In this document: in pieces, positions 1-9,834 of the stretch
Layout: every line of letters starts with the position of its first letter
How positions within the stretch are numbered: position 1 is the stretch's first letter
Assembly (NCBI RefSeq): GCF_029714205.1
Contig: NZ_CP121648.1
Location: 620,001-684,000, forward strand
From: Methylobacterium sp. CB376
GTDB taxonomy: Bacteria > Pseudomonadota > Alphaproteobacteria > Rhizobiales > Beijerinckiaceae
Length of the DNA: 64,000 bases
Direction: 5' to 3'
Program-made: the position numbers and the translations under genes
Notes under the pieces: model-generated
Seen by the model: the letters and a program-made list of their open reading frames with translations, nothing else
Databases searched by the model: none
What the model was told of the DNA's origin: nothing

Positions 1-609
1 TCCCTGCGCGAGCGCTCGTTCAGCCGCCTCCTCGCCTACGAGGCGGCCCGGCTCCTGGAGCGGATGGGCGGGGAGGTGCGGATCTACCACGCGCACGGCC
101 TGCCCCTGCCGGACGACGCGCCGGCCGATCACCCCAAGGTGCAGGAACTGCGGGCGCTCTCGCTCTGGTCGGAGGGGCAGGTCTGGGTGAGCCCGGAGCG
201 GCACGGCGCCCTGACCGGCGTGATGAAGAGCCAGATCGACTGGCTGCCCCTGGCCGAGGGGGCGCTGCGCCCGACCCAGGGGCGCACCCTCGCCGTCATG
301 CAGGTCTCGGGCGGGTCGCAATCCTTCAACGCCGTCAACGCCCTGCGCGTGCTCGGGCGCTGGATGCGGATGATCACCATCCCCAACCAGTCCTCGGTGC
401 CGATGGCCTACCGGGAATTCGACGAGGCGGGGCGGATGCGGCCCGGCCCGCTCTACGACCGGGTCGTCGACGTCTGCGAGGAACTGGTCAAGTTCACCCT
501 CCTGACCCGCGATCGGGCCGAGTACCTCGTCGACCGCTACAGCGAGCGCAAGGAGCGCGCCCCCGAGCGGCTGCGGGCGGTCGAGGCGGAGATCGGGACG
601 GGGCGCTGA
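1..609 (+). CDS. arsH: ArsH-type NADPH-dependent FMN reductase, partial (5' end outside window)
   Basis: The reading frame is open from base 1, so the N-terminus lies upstream of the window. The visible part holds the signatures of ArsH flavoproteins: SLRERSFSR near the start, [29 protein letters not shown] and [10 protein letters not shown]. ArsH is a cytosolic FMN-dependent NADPH oxidoreductase commonly found in ars operons, where it is linked to resistance to organoarsenicals and to reduction of quinones and metals. No other ars gene lies downstream within the window, so any operon partners must be upstream. The C-terminus ([11 protein letters not shown]...) is charged and normal for the family. 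Confidence 0.9.
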   Translation, partial: SLRERSFSRLLAYEAARLLERMGGEVRIYHAHGLPLPDDAPADHPKVQELRALSLWSEGQVWVSPERHGALTGVMKSQIDWLPLAEGALRPTQGRTLAVMQVSGGSQSFNAVNALRVLGRWMRMITIPNQSSVPMAYREFDEAGRMRPGPLYDRVVDVCEELVKFTLLTRDRAEYLVDRYSERKERAPERLRAVEAEIGTGR

Positions 610-1001
610 GGCCCCGCCGCGGCGGCCGGCCTCCCGGGGCCGCCGCCCGATCCCGGGCGAGACCGCCCCGCGCGCGGTCCAGGACGCGGACCGGGACACG
701 CGCACCGGCGGTCATGTCCCGTGGCCGTCGGTTCCGTTCCCGCAGGGTCGTCAGGCCATCGGCGCGTGTCGGCCCTGCGAGAGGCTCAACGGCCCGATGC
801 CGCGGCATCCCGCGCCCTCGGCACGAGCGCGCGGCCCTCGGCGCCTGCCCGAGGGCTCCGATCCGGCCGGGTTCTCCGCGGCGCGCCGGAACCAGATCTG
901 CCCCTACGTTACTAGTTGATGGACGATGTCCGCGCGCATTTCATCAATTCATTAAAACCTTCTCGCGTAATTCGGACCCATACGGCACGTGAGATCCGAT
1001 A
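610..1001. other. Gene-less stretch between arsH and the TRAP binding-protein gene
   Basis: No ORF with a ribosome binding site and family resemblance is visible. The last 100 bases become AT-richer than the rest and presumably hold the promoter of the downstream binding-protein/chemoreceptor pair. I could not define a -35/-10 pair with confidence. Confidence 0.5.
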
Positions 1002-1985
1002 ATGCGAAGGCAATTGCGAGCGGCGCTGGCCGTCCTCGGGCTCTGCTCCGCGGTGGTGGGCGGTCGCGCCGAGGCTCAGGAGCGCGTTCTGCGCCTGGGC
1101 TACCTGTTCTCCCAGGCGTCCCAGCTCGGCGCCGGCGCGCAGCGCTTCGCCGAGGAGGTCGCCAAGCGGACCGGCAACGGCACCCGCGTCGAGCTCTACC
1201 CGAACGGCAGCGTCGGCGGCGAGGTCGAGATGGTCGAGGAGCTGCGGCTCGGCCATCTCGACATGGCCTTCCTGACCAGCGCGCCCTTCGCCAGCCTCAT
1301 CCCGGAATTCGGCGTCTTCGACATCCCGTTCCTGTTCCGGGACGCGCGCCACGCCCAGGCGGTGCTCGACGGGCCGATCGGCCAGGGCTACCTGCGCAAG
1401 TTCCAGCAGAAGGGCATCCTGGCGCTCGCCTGGGGCGAGAACGGGATGCGCCACATCACGAACGGCAAGCGGCCCGTCACCGGCCCGGAGGATCTCCAGG
1501 GTCTCTCGATGCGGGTCCCGCAATCCGACGTGATGCTGGCGGGCTTCCGCGCCCTCGGCGTCAAGGCGGAGCCCCTCGCCTTCCCGGCCCTCTACGGGGC
1601 GCTGCAATCGGGCCGGTTCGACGGGCAGGAGAACCCGATCGCCGTGATCACGGCCTCGCATTTCGAGCGGGTGCAGACGCACCTGACGCTGAGCGGGCAC
1701 ATCTATTCCTGGGCCGCCATCCTGATCGCCAAGCCCGCCTGGGAGGGCCTGAGCCCGAGCGAGCAGCGGGCCTTCGCGGAGGCGGCCCGCGCGGGCGGCG
1801 AGGTCTCCCGCGAGGTGGCCGGGCGGGCCGAGAAGGAGGGCGTCGAGGCCCTGCGCCGCGCCGGCATGGCGGTCGTGGCCTCGGTCGACCGCGCGGCCTT
1901 CGCGCGGCGCCTCGAGGCCACGAACGCGGAATTCGGCCGCCGCTTCGGCGCCGACCTCATCCAGCAGATCAAGTCCGTCCCCTGA
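1002..1985 (+). CDS. TRAP transporter DctP-type periplasmic solute-binding protein
   Basis: A 327-residue protein with a cleavable signal peptide (about residues 1-26, ending ...GGRAEA). The mature protein follows the DctP/TRAP-P fold: [20 protein letters not shown], then [31 protein letters not shown] and [18 protein letters not shown]. DctP proteins bind organic acids or related solutes in the periplasm. There are no dctQ or dctM membrane genes beside it. Instead a chemoreceptor gene starts 13 bases after its stop codon. This suggests, by inference, that it presents ligand to the receptor, or serves a transporter encoded elsewhere. The start is the ATG at 1002. Confidence 0.85.
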   Translation: MRRQLRAALAVLGLCSAVVGGRAEAQERVLRLGYLFSQASQLGAGAQRFAEEVAKRTGNGTRVELYPNGSVGGEVEMVEELRLGHLDMAFLTSAPFASLIPEFGVFDIPFLFRDARHAQAVLDGPIGQGYLRKFQQKGILALAWGENGMRHITNGKRPVTGPEDLQGLSMRVPQSDVMLAGFRALGVKAEPLAFPALYGALQSGRFDGQENPIAVITASHFERVQTHLTLSGHIYSWAAILIAKPAWEGLSPSEQRAFAEAARAGGEVSREVAGRAEKEGVEALRRAGMAVVASVDRAAFARRLEATNAEFGRRFGADLIQQIKSVP

Positions 1986-1998
1986 CCGCGAGCCCCCC

Positions 1999-3990
1999 AT
2001 GCCCACCCTTGGTCTCGACCGGCTGTCGGTCGCGCAGCGCATCCTGGCCGGCTTCGGCGTCGTGCTGCTCCTCCTCGGCGCCTCGGCCCTGCTCACCTTC
2101 CGCAACGCGAGCGTCCTCACCGCGGAGGTCGCCCGGGCGGGCGAGCGCGTCGAGGCGGCCGAGAGCGCCAGCGAGTTCGAGCGCTTCCTGAACGGCGTGC
2201 GCCGGCTCGTCCTCAACTACATGCGCACCGAGCAGGGCGAGATGCTCGTCGAGCTCAAGGCCGGGCTCGCCAAGCTCGCCGCCGAGAGCGAGCGCATGGC
2301 GCGGTCCGGCGGGGCCGAGGCGGGCCCGCTCGCCGCGCACGCGAAGGATTACGCCGCCCAGGCCGAGACGCTCGTGGCGGCGATGCAGGCGCGCAAGGCC
2401 GCCCTCGGCGAGGTGGTGAAGCTCGGCGCGGCGCTGTCCAACGCCGGCTACGCGATCGCCGCGCGCGCCGCCCGCGAGCCCGACCTCGCCGCCGCGTCCT
2501 TCCGGGCCGACCGGGCGCTGCAGAGCGCCATCGCGGCCGCCATCCTGTTCCGCAGCAGCGGCAACCCGGCCGATGCCGACACGGCCGGCGTCGAGCTGGC
2601 GCGCTACGGCCGCGAGATCGACGCGCTCGCGCGGGGCGACGAGGGCGGCACGCTGCAGGCCTCTCTCAAGGTGGTGGCCGCGAAGCTGCCCCCCTTCAAG
2701 GCCGCCCTCGGCAGCAGCCTCGACGGGGCGGGCAGCGTCGAGCAGGCCTACCAGGTGCTGAAGCGGACGGGCGACGCGCTCATCGGGCTCGGCAGCGCGA
2801 CGCGGGCGCAGGCGGTGCGCGAGCAGCAGCACCTGATGGGCCAGGTCGCGGCGGACGCGGCCGAGCTGCGCCTCATGGTGCTGGCGATCGGCGCGGCGGC
2901 CGTGATCCTCGGCGGCGTCCTGGCGTGGCGGGTCGGGCGGGGCGTCGCGCGGCCCCTCGCGGCGATGACCGGGGCGATGCAGCGCCTCGCTTCGGGCGAC
3001 TACGCGGTCGTCGTGCCGGCCCTCGCCCGGCGGGACGAGATCGGCGCGATGGCGCGCGCCGTGCAGGTGTTCCGGGAGGCGCTGGTCGCCAAGCAGGAGG
3101 CCGACGCGCGGGCCGCCCGGGAGGCCGACGCGACGATGCGGCGCGCCGACCTCCTCGACCGCGTCACCCGGCACTTCGAGCAGAACGTGTCGCTGCTGAC
3201 CCAGGGCCTCGCCGGCGCCGCGACCGAGATGGAGGCGACGGCGCGCGCGATGAGCGCCACGGCCGACCAGACCGCGCAGCAATCGGCGGCCGCGATGGGC
3301 GCGGCCGCGCGGACGGCGGGCAACGTCCAGACCGTCGCGGCCGCGAGCGAGGAGATGTCCGCCTCGATCCGCGAGATCGGCCAGCAGGTCGGGCAGTCGG
3401 CCCGCATCGCCCACCGGGCCGCCGAGGAGGCGAACCGCACCGACGTCCTGGTCGGGCAGCTCGCCGCCGCGGCCGAGCGGATCGACGCGATCGTCGGCAT
3501 GATCGGCCAGATCGCCGGGCAGACCAACCTTCTGGCGCTCAACGCGACGATCGAGGCCGCCCGCGCCGGCGAGGCCGGCCGCGGCTTCGCCGTGGTCGCG
3601 AGCGAGGTCAAGGCCCTGGCGAGCCAGACGACGCGCGCGACCGAGGAGATCGCGGGCCAGATCCGGGCGATCCAGGACGCCACGCACGAATCCGTGGACG
3701 CGATCCGGAGCATCGGCCGCACGATCACCGAGATGGCCGGGGTCGCCGGCGCCATCGCGGCGGCCATGGAGGAGCAGGGCGCGGTGACGCAGGACATCGC
3801 CCGCACCGTGCAGGAGGCGGCGCGCGGCACCGGGCAGGTCACCGACGGCATCGCGGGGGTCCGCGACGCGGCGGGCTCGACCGGCGCCGCCGCCACCCAG
3901 GTGCTCGGCGCGGCCCAGGAGCTGGCCCAGCACTCGGAGCGCCTCACCCAGGAGGTCGGCGCCTTCCTGTCCGCCGTGAAGGCCGCCTGA
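1999..3990 (+). CDS. Methyl-accepting chemotaxis protein with large helical periplasmic domain
   Basis: 663 residues. TM1 is at about 13-35 ([20 protein letters not shown]). A roughly 255-residue all-helical periplasmic sensor follows, its length and helix-rich look fitting an HBM-type domain. TM2 is at about 291-313, HAMP at about 314-366, and then the cytoplasmic methyl-accepting domain with its hairpin tip [20 protein letters not shown] near residues 505-525 and [15 protein letters not shown] after it. It transmits ligand binding to CheA/CheW. It lies 13 bases behind a TRAP-type binding-protein gene and is probably co-transcribed, so indirect sensing through that protein is plausible. No CheR-tethering pentapeptide is visible at the C-terminus (...SAVKAA). 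Confidence 0.92.
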   Translation: MPTLGLDRLSVAQRILAGFGVVLLLLGASALLTFRNASVLTAEVARAGERVEAAESASEFERFLNGVRRLVLNYMRTEQGEMLVELKAGLAKLAAESERMARSGGAEAGPLAAHAKDYAAQAETLVAAMQARKAALGEVVKLGAALSNAGYAIAARAAREPDLAAASFRADRALQSAIAAAILFRSSGNPADADTAGVELARYGREIDALARGDEGGTLQASLKVVAAKLPPFKAALGSSLDGAGSVEQAYQVLKRTGDALIGLGSATRAQAVREQQHLMGQVAADAAELRLMVLAIGAAAVILGGVLAWRVGRGVARPLAAMTGAMQRLASGDYAVVVPALARRDEIGAMARAVQVFREALVAKQEADARAAREADATMRRADLLDRVTRHFEQNVSLLTQGLAGAATEMEATARAMSATADQTAQQSAAAMGAAARTAGNVQTVAAASEEMSASIREIGQQVGQSARIAHRAAEEANRTDVLVGQLAAAAERIDAIVGMIGQIAGQTNLLALNATIEAARAGEAGRGFAVVASEVKALASQTTRATEEIAGQIRAIQDATHESVDAIRSIGRTITEMAGVAGAIAAAMEEQGAVTQDIARTVQEAARGTGQVTDGIAGVRDAAGSTGAAATQVLGAAQELAQHSERLTQEVGAFLSAVKAA

Positions 3991-4107
3991 GCCGGCGGCC
4001 ACCCGGCTCCCGGGATCGCGGGTCCCGGGGGATGCGAGCGGGGCGCTCCGGCCCTCGCCGACCGGGAGCGCGGCCGACGGCGCTCCGGCCGGACCGCGGC
4101 CCGTCCG

Positions 4108-4566
4108 TCAGGCCGCGGCGCGCGCCACGGTCACCCGGGCCCGGGCGACCTCGGCGATCAGGCCCTCCGGGTCCGAGAAGTCGAGGTCCCGCTCCAGGAG
4201 CACCGCCCGGACCGGAGCCCGCGCCGCGAGGGCGGCGAGGAGTTCCCAGCTCACCTCCGAGACCGGCGCGCCGTGCGTGTCGATCAGCCGGCCGCCCTCC
4301 CGCGCGCCGCCGGCGAGGTGGACCTGCACGACCCGGTCGAGGGGCAGCGCGGCGAGGAAGGCCCGCGCGTCGAAGCCGTGGTTGGCCGCGTTGACCTCGA
4401 CGTTGGTGACGTCGAGGCGCAGGCCGCAGCCCGTCGCCCCGGTCAGCCGGTGCAGGAATTCCGGCTCGCTCATAGTGGCGCCGGGAATCGCGAAGTCCGC
4501 CGTGATGGTCTCCGGGAGCAGCGGCCTCTCCAGGCCGTCCTGCACGATGCGGACGTCAAGCGCCGC
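4108..4566 (-). pseudogene. N-terminally truncated DUF692 / MNIO-family protein
   Basis: About 150 codons match the C-terminal half of DUF692 (MNIO, multinuclear non-heme iron oxidative enzyme) proteins: EPEFLHRLTGATGCGLRLDV, NVEVNAANHGFDARAFLAAL, DRVVQVHLAGG and LIDTHGAPVS. Family members usually have about 280 residues, and the N-terminal half, which contributes metal ligands, is missing. Homology begins with ALDVRIVQDGLERP around 4565 and stops exactly at the palindromic repeat next to the cyclase gene. The only in-frame start is a GTG at 4545. MNIO enzymes modify RiPP precursors or act in other pathways with a DUF2063-type partner, and no partner is present. I read it as a remnant rather than a working gene. 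Confidence 0.65.
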
Positions 4567-4616
4567 GCGGGCTCCGGGATCCGGGATCCGCTCCGATCAA
4601 CCGGATCCCGGATCAG
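4560..4616. repeat. Composite palindromic repeat, copy 1 (hairpin with stop codon)
   Basis: The block starts with GCGCCGCGCGGGCTC and runs into an inverted repeat, GATCCGGGATCCGnT / AnCGGATCCCGGATC. Read on the minus strand its first bases are TGATCCGGGATCC, and that TGA (4613-4615) is the stop codon of the cyclase gene. Copies at 13390-13428 and 30036-30074 do the same for two other genes. It probably works as a terminator or mRNA-end hairpin. Confidence 0.7.
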
Positions 4617-6556
4617 GCGTCCGGGAGGCCCGCCTTCCTGAGCCCTTCGGTGATGCGGCGGTACTCGTCGAGGAAGGTCGGGTCGTCCGACCAATCCGCC
4701 TTCGCCCATTTCTCGACCGTGTAGCCGGGCATGAGCTTCAGGAGCTCGGCCACCGCGTGCCCGGCCTCGCTCGCGCGCCCCTTCCACGCGTAGGCCGCCG
4801 CCAGGTCGATGTAGGTCTGCCAGAACGGCCCGTCCGCGATGGCCTGGTTGCAGGTGGTGATGGCCTCGTCCCAGCGGGCGAGATGCGCGTTGGCGTGACA
4901 GATGAAGTACTTCCAGATCTTGGCGGCCGGGTCGCGGGGACTCAGCCGCAGCGCCTTCTCGGTGTAGGCGAACGACTCGGCGGACTTCCCGGACAGGATC
5001 TTGACATTTCCGATCGTCGCGTAACCCTGCGCGAAGTTCTTGTCCAGCTCGACCGACTTCAAGTAGAGCGGAAGGGCGGCATCGAAATTCTTGCGATACT
5101 TGTAGATTTCCGCCTTGACGTAGAACGCCATGGGGTCGTTCGCGTGCTCGGCGAGGTAGGCCGTGACGATGCGGTCGGCCTCGGCGATCTCGGCGGCGGG
5201 ATCCGGGCTCCAGCGCGAGATGACGCGCGAGCTCATCGCCCGGGCGAGCCCGAGCTTGGCGAAGCCGTTGGTCGGGTCGCGGCGCAGCGCCTGCTCGAAG
5301 AAGGCCACCGCCTCGCCGAGGCTCTCCCGGCTGCGCGGCTTGTTGACCGCGGCCCAGCCCCGCATCGCGAGATCCGCCGCGTCGGGATTGTCGGGCCGCT
5401 CGCGCAGGGACCGCTGGCTCTCGGCCTGGATGAGCTGGATGTCGAGGGAGCGGGCGAGGCGTCCCACGAACTCGGCCTGCAGCTCTCCGAGGCGCGCGCG
5501 CTCGCCCTCGAAGCGGTCCGCCCAGAGATGCGCCCCGGTCTCGGCGGAGATCAGCTGCGCGTTCACCACCACCCGCTCGCCCGTCCGGCGCACGCTGCCC
5601 TCCAGCGCGTAGCGCACGCCGAGGTCGCGCCCGACCTGCTTCACGTCGGTGGGTTTGCCCTTGTAGGTGAAGGCGGTGTTGCGGGCGATGACGAAGCTGC
5701 CGGCGAGGTGGGAGAGGTCCGTCGTGAGATCCTCGGTGATCCCGTCGGCGAAGAAGTCCTGCTCGGGGTCGTTGCTCAGATTGGCGAAGGGCAGCACCAC
5801 GATCGACAGGCGCGGTCGCGGGGCCGGCTCGCTCTCCCGCGTCGCGGTCGCCGGCGGGCCCGGCGCGGGCGCCCGCGCCGGGCCCGTCCGGTACGACCAG
5901 CCGAGGGCGCCCGCGGCGAGCAGCGACAGCACGCCCCCGGCGAGCAGGACCGCCCTGAGCGGCCTCCGCCGCGGGGCGGGGTCGGCCTCGTCGGGCCGCT
6001 CCTCGCCCTCGGCCAGGCCCGGGATCGCGGCCGCCGGCAGGGCGTAGACGCCGACCGGCCGGGCGATGTTCCTGAGTTCCTGCTCGCCGCGATCCTCGAA
6101 CGGGTAGCGCAGCTTGTCGCGCACCTGGTCGTGGACGCTGCGCGAGATGCAGATCCCGCCGGGCTCAGCGAGCGGCTCCAGCCGCGCCGCGACGTTGACG
6201 CCGTCGCCGTAGAGGTCGCCGTCCGGTTCCGCGACCACGTCCCCGAGGTTGATGCCGACCCGCAGGCGCAGGGCCCGCTCCTGCGCCTCGCCGGCGCCGC
6301 GCAGCGCCATGGCCTTCTGGATGGCGACGGCGCAGGCGACGGCCCGCACCGGGCTCGGAAATTCGGCGATCAGGCCGTCGCCGGTCGACTTCACGATGCG
6401 GCCGCGTGCAGACAAGATCGCGGGATCGACCAGTTCGCGGCGCAGGGCCTTCAGCCGACGCAGCGTCCCGGCCTCGTCGAGGCCGATGAGACGACTGTAA
6501 CCGACGACGTCGACAACCAGAATGGCCGCGAGCCGGCGCTCGACGAGCTTGTCCAT
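4613..6556 (-). CDS. Class III adenylate/guanylate cyclase with TolB-like and TPR domains (paralog 1)
   Basis: 647 residues from the ATG at 6556. That start is preferred over the GTG at 6577 because AGGGAGGG lies 6-7 bases ahead of it and the paralog at 13426-15354 begins in the same way (MDKxxxRRLAAIL). Order of domains: cyclase catalytic domain, residues 1-190 (VDVVGYSRLIG, KSTGDGLIAEF, LYGDGVNVAARLE); one membrane segment near 198-220; a FlgO/TolB-like domain at about 245-355 (VVLPFANLSNDPEQDFFADG); TPR helices to the end. Such proteins couple a cytoplasmic cyclase to an extracytoplasmic TPR sensor; the signal is unknown. Its stop codon is supplied by the palindromic repeat just downstream. 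Confidence 0.85.
   Translation of the reverse strand: MDKLVERRLAAILVVDVVGYSRLIGLDEAGTLRRLKALRRELVDPAILSARGRIVKSTGDGLIAEFPSPVRAVACAVAIQKAMALRGAGEAQERALRLRVGINLGDVVAEPDGDLYGDGVNVAARLEPLAEPGGICISRSVHDQVRDKLRYPFEDRGEQELRNIARPVGVYALPAAAIPGLAEGEERPDEADPAPRRRPLRAVLLAGGVLSLLAAGALGWSYRTGPARAPAPGPPATATRESEPAPRPRLSIVVLPFANLSNDPEQDFFADGITEDLTTDLSHLAGSFVIARNTAFTYKGKPTDVKQVGRDLGVRYALEGSVRRTGERVVVNAQLISAETGAHLWADRFEGERARLGELQAEFVGRLARSLDIQLIQAESQRSLRERPDNPDAADLAMRGWAAVNKPRSRESLGEAVAFFEQALRRDPTNGFAKLGLARAMSSRVISRWSPDPAAEIAEADRIVTAYLAEHANDPMAFYVKAEIYKYRKNFDAALPLYLKSVELDKNFAQGYATIGNVKILSGKSAESFAYTEKALRLSPRDPAAKIWKYFICHANAHLARWDEAITTCNQAIADGPFWQTYIDLAAAYAWKGRASEAGHAVAELLKLMPGYTVEKWAKADWSDDPTFLDEYRRITEGLRKAGLPDA
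6059..6248. repeat. Segment nearly identical to 14857-15050 in the paralogous cyclase gene
   Basis: About 190 bases inside the end of the cyclase domain differ at only a few positions from the matching part of the second cyclase gene. The bases on both sides differ much more. This pattern fits gene conversion or strong local constraint. Confidence 0.6.
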
Positions 6557-6811
6557 TGGGCCCTCCCTGGCACTCACTATAGCGAAGGGGAGCGGCCGTG
6601 TTGAGGATCGCGCGGGGACGGGGCGGGCCCCGCCGCCTCGGCGCGACGCGCTCCCCGTCCGGGCGGGGCATCGGGTCCCGGATCCGGGGGCGGTCGCGGG
6701 GTCCTCGGGGCCGCGCCGCGCCTCGGCGGAATGGCCCGATGCACCTCTGCCGAGGGTCCCGGCCCCGCGTCATCGGCGCCGCCCAGCGGTGGCCCCTTCG
6801 GCGAATGAGGC

Positions 6812-8215
6812 TCAGGCCAGGCCGCGCTGCACCGTGCGGACCGGCTCCTCCTGCACCCCGCCGAGGTCGCGCGGCTTCATCTCCTCCAGGCTCTGCTGGC
6901 GCGGCTCGACGCCGAGGGCCAGCACCGTGACGATCTGAACGGCGAGGAGCCCGATCATCAGCGCCATCACGCCGCCGATCCCGTAGGTCTGGAACAGCGA
7001 GACCACGATGAAGGGCGTCACGATGGTCGCGCCGCGGCCGAAGGTGTTGCACAGGCCCGAGGCGCGCAGGCGCACCTCCGTGGGGAAGAGTTCGGGGATG
7101 TAGATCCCGAACAGGAGCGCGACGAGGACGTAGATCGGCACCGTGAGGCCGAAGCCGACGAGCGGCAGCAGCACGGGGTCGGTGGTGAGCGGGTAGAGGA
7201 GGCCGAACAGGATCGCCGCCGCCGAGGCGCCCGCGATGGTGGGCTTGCGGCCCCAGCGGTCGGCCGTGAGGGCGCCGATCGCGCTGCCGATCGGGGCGCC
7301 GAGCCCCATCAGCAGCGAGTAGCCGAACGAGGTCGCCACGCTCAGGCCCTGCTTGATGAAGAAGGTCGGCAGCCAGGTCACGAAGCCGTACAGCAGGGTG
7401 TTGATCACGATCAGGCACAGGCAGCCGACGATCACCCGCCCGAGGAGCGGCGGCCGGAACAGGGTCGCGAAGGCGGCCTTGGGCGCGGGCGGGCCGAGCG
7501 GCGCCGGCGGCGGCAGCGCGCCGCCGCGCGCGGCCTCCCGCTCGATCTCGCGCAGGAGCGCGTCGGCCTCCTCGGTCCGGCCCACGGCCTCGAGCCAGCG
7601 CGGCGATTCCGGCAGGCGCTTGCGGAGGTACCAGACGCCCAGGGCGCCGAGGCCGCCGAGGACGAACATCGCCCGCCAGCCAAGCAGCGGGATCACCACG
7701 TAGCCGGCGAGCGAGGCGACCGGCAGGCCGGTCACCACGAAGACCGCCATCAGCCCGAGCCAGCGCCCCCGCGAGCGGGCCGGCACGAACTCCGTCATGG
7801 TCGAGTAGCCGACCACGTTCTCGGCCCCGAGCCCCACCCCCATGATGAAGCGCAGGACGATCAGCACGGTCATGGAGGGCGCGAAGGCCGCCGCGATGGC
7901 GGCGAGGCCGAAGATCAGCAGGTTCGCCTGGTAGGTGAAGCGCCGGCCGTAGCGGTCGCCCAGGAAGCCGGTCAGGAACGAGCCGGCCATCATCCCGACG
8001 AAGGTCGACGAGACGAACAGGGCGTTCTCCGGCAGGGTCGAGAACCCGCTCTTCAGCGTCGCGCCGAGCACGGTCCCGGCGATGTAGATGTCGAAGCCGT
8101 CGAAGAACATCCCGATCCCGATCAGCCACATGATCCGGTAGTGGAACGGGCCGATCGGCAGCCGGTCGAGCCGGCCTCCCGCGTTGACGGGGGCAGTCGT
8201 GGCGTCTGGTCTCAT
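6812..8215 (-). CDS. MFS transporter (sugar/aromatic-acid porter type)
   Basis: 467 residues with twelve predicted membrane segments. Family motifs are GMFFDGFDIYIAG in TM1, GDRYGRRFTYQANLL in the 2-3 loop, and a central cytoplasmic loop rich in charge (KRLPESPRWLEAVGRTEE) whose PESPRWL is the sugar-porter signature, followed later by GYSLLMGLGAPIGS and ADRWGRK. The ATG at 8215 has GAGGAAA about 6 bases upstream and begins MRPDATTAP; upstream in-frame codons encode only low-complexity residues. It lies downstream of an aldehyde dehydrogenase and a GntR regulator on the same strand, so it likely imports a carboxylic acid or sugar-like substrate of that pathway. The exact solute cannot be told. 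Confidence 0.85.
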   Translation of the reverse strand: MRPDATTAPVNAGGRLDRLPIGPFHYRIMWLIGIGMFFDGFDIYIAGTVLGATLKSGFSTLPENALFVSSTFVGMMAGSFLTGFLGDRYGRRFTYQANLLIFGLAAIAAAFAPSMTVLIVLRFIMGVGLGAENVVGYSTMTEFVPARSRGRWLGLMAVFVVTGLPVASLAGYVVIPLLGWRAMFVLGGLGALGVWYLRKRLPESPRWLEAVGRTEEADALLREIEREAARGGALPPPAPLGPPAPKAAFATLFRPPLLGRVIVGCLCLIVINTLLYGFVTWLPTFFIKQGLSVATSFGYSLLMGLGAPIGSAIGALTADRWGRKPTIAGASAAAILFGLLYPLTTDPVLLPLVGFGLTVPIYVLVALLFGIYIPELFPTEVRLRASGLCNTFGRGATIVTPFIVVSLFQTYGIGGVMALMIGLLAVQIVTVLALGVEPRQQSLEEMKPRDLGGVQEEPVRTVQRGLA

Positions 8216-8294
8216 GGCGTTTCCTCGGGGTGATGCGGGCGATGCGGAGGGCCCCGTCTGACGCGGTGTGCCGGCCCTCCGAGGGCGCGTGGGA

Positions 8295-9815
8295 TCAGTT
8301 GAGGCGGCGCTGGCCCGCCGTGTCGCGGTACCAGTCGAACGGGGCATCGTGCGTCGCCACCATGATGCTCTTGACGTTGAAGTGGTCGTCGAAGCTCTCG
8401 GCGCCGCACTCGCGGCCGAGCCCGCTGTCGTCGACGCCGCCCCAGGGCGAGGCCGGGTCGAGGCGGTGGTGGTCGTTGATCCAGACGATCCCGGCCTTCA
8501 CGGCGGCGGCGACCCGGTGGGCGCGGGCGACGTCGCGGGTGCGCACGGCCGCCGCGAGGCCGAAGGGCGAGTCGTTGGCGAGCCGCAGGGCCTCGGCCTC
8601 GTCCCGGAACGGCGTGACGCTGGTGAAGGGGCCGAACACCTCCTCCTGGAAGATCCGCATCTCGGCGCGGACATCCGCGAAGACGGTCGGCTCGACGAAG
8701 TAGCCCTCCTCGAAGCCCGGGATGCGCGCCGCGCGGCCGCCCGCCACCGCCCGCGCGCCCTCGTCGCGGCCGTGGGCCGCGTAGGTGAGCACGCGGTCGC
8801 GCTGCTTCTGCGAGATCACCGGCCCGAGCTGCGTCGCCGGGTCGAAGGGATCGCCGATGCGGATGCTCTTCGCCTTGGCGGCGAGCTTCTCCACGAACGC
8901 GTCGTAGATCGTGTCCTGGACGAGGTGGCGGCTGGCGCAGACGCAGGTCTGCCCGGCCCCGATGAAGGCCCCGAAGGCGGCGTAGTTGACCGCCTGGTCG
9001 AGGTCGAAATCGTCGAAGACCATGACCGGGGTCTTGCCGCCGAGCTCCATGGTCTGGTGGGCGAAGACGCGCGCGGCGGCGCTGCCGGCGATGCGCCCCG
9101 CCTCGGTGCCGCCGGTGAGGACGAGCTTGTTGATGTCGCGGTGCTCGGCGAGGGAGCGGCCGGTCGTGGGGCCGAGGCCCAGCACGATGTTGAACACGCC
9201 GTTCGGCAGCCCGGCCTCGGTGAAGATCTGGGCGAGCTTCAGGGTGGTGAGCGGGGTGTACTCGGACGGCTTGACCACCGTGGTGCAGCCCGTGGCCAGC
9301 ACGGCGGCGAGCGACTTGCACAGGATCATCAGCGGATGATTGAAGGGCGTGCAGTTCGCCACGACGCCGATCGGCGTGCGCCGCGTGTAGTTGAGGTAGC
9401 TGCCCTCGACCGGGATCACCGCGTCGCGGCGCGAGAGGGCAAGGCCCGCGAAGTAGCGGAAGAAGTCCGGCAGGCGCGAGAGCTGCGCCCGGGTCTCGTT
9501 CACCGGGCGGCCGTTGTTGAGCGTCTCCAGCCGGTAGAGCGTGTCGAGATTGGCCTCGAAGGCGTCGGCGAGGCGGTTCACCAGCTTGGCGCGGGCGCGG
9601 GTATCCAGGCCGCCCCATTCCCGGGACTCGAAGGCCGCGCGCGCGCTGCGCATCGCCCGGTCGACGTCGGCCTCGGTCGAGTTCGGGATCCGGGCGATGA
9701 CGGCCCCCGTCGCCGGGTTGCGCACGTCGATCAGCGTGCCGTCGCCGGCCTCGATCTCGCGGCCATCGACGAAGTTGCCGCGCGTCTCGACGGCGAGGTC
9801 TGGTCTCGACACCAT
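8295..9815 (-). CDS. NAD(P)-dependent aldehyde dehydrogenase
   Basis: About 506 residues, normal for the ALDH superfamily. It shows the Rossmann region (GVVANCTPFNHPLMILCKSL, VVKPSEYTPLTTLKLAQIF), the general-base Glu in MELGGKTPVMVFDDFD near residue 255, the catalytic Cys in GAGQTCVCASR near 290, and EEVFGPFTSVTPF near the C-terminus. It oxidises an aldehyde to the acid. An in-frame TTG at 9821 is better spaced from the AGGGAGAG ribosome site than the ATG at 9815, so the start is uncertain by two codons. It is flanked by gntR upstream and an MFS transporter downstream on the same strand, suggesting a three-gene catabolic operon for an unknown substrate. Confidence 0.9.
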   Translation of the reverse strand: MVSRPDLAVETRGNFVDGREIEAGDGTLIDVRNPATGAVIARIPNSTEADVDRAMRSARAAFESREWGGLDTRARAKLVNRLADAFEANLDTLYRLETLNNGRPVNETRAQLSRLPDFFRYFAGLALSRRDAVIPVEGSYLNYTRRTPIGVVANCTPFNHPLMILCKSLAAVLATGCTTVVKPSEYTPLTTLKLAQIFTEAGLPNGVFNIVLGLGPTTGRSLAEHRDINKLVLTGGTEAGRIAGSAAARVFAHQTMELGGKTPVMVFDDFDLDQAVNYAAFGAFIGAGQTCVCASRHLVQDTIYDAFVEKLAAKAKSIRIGDPFDPATQLGPVISQKQRDRVLTYAAHGRDEGARAVAGGRAARIPGFEEGYFVEPTVFADVRAEMRIFQEEVFGPFTSVTPFRDEAEALRLANDSPFGLAAAVRTRDVARAHRVAAAVKAGIVWINDHHRLDPASPWGGVDDSGLGRECGAESFDDHFNVKSIMVATHDAPFDWYRDTAGQRRLN

Positions 9816-9834
9816 GTTCAAGAAGGTCTCTCCC

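Noticed and set aside
1969..4002. Open 677-codon minus-strand frame opposite the chemoreceptor gene
   Set aside because: Shadow of a high-GC coding frame; its translation is Gly/Arg/Leu/Asp-rich with no domain, while the plus strand is a full MCP.
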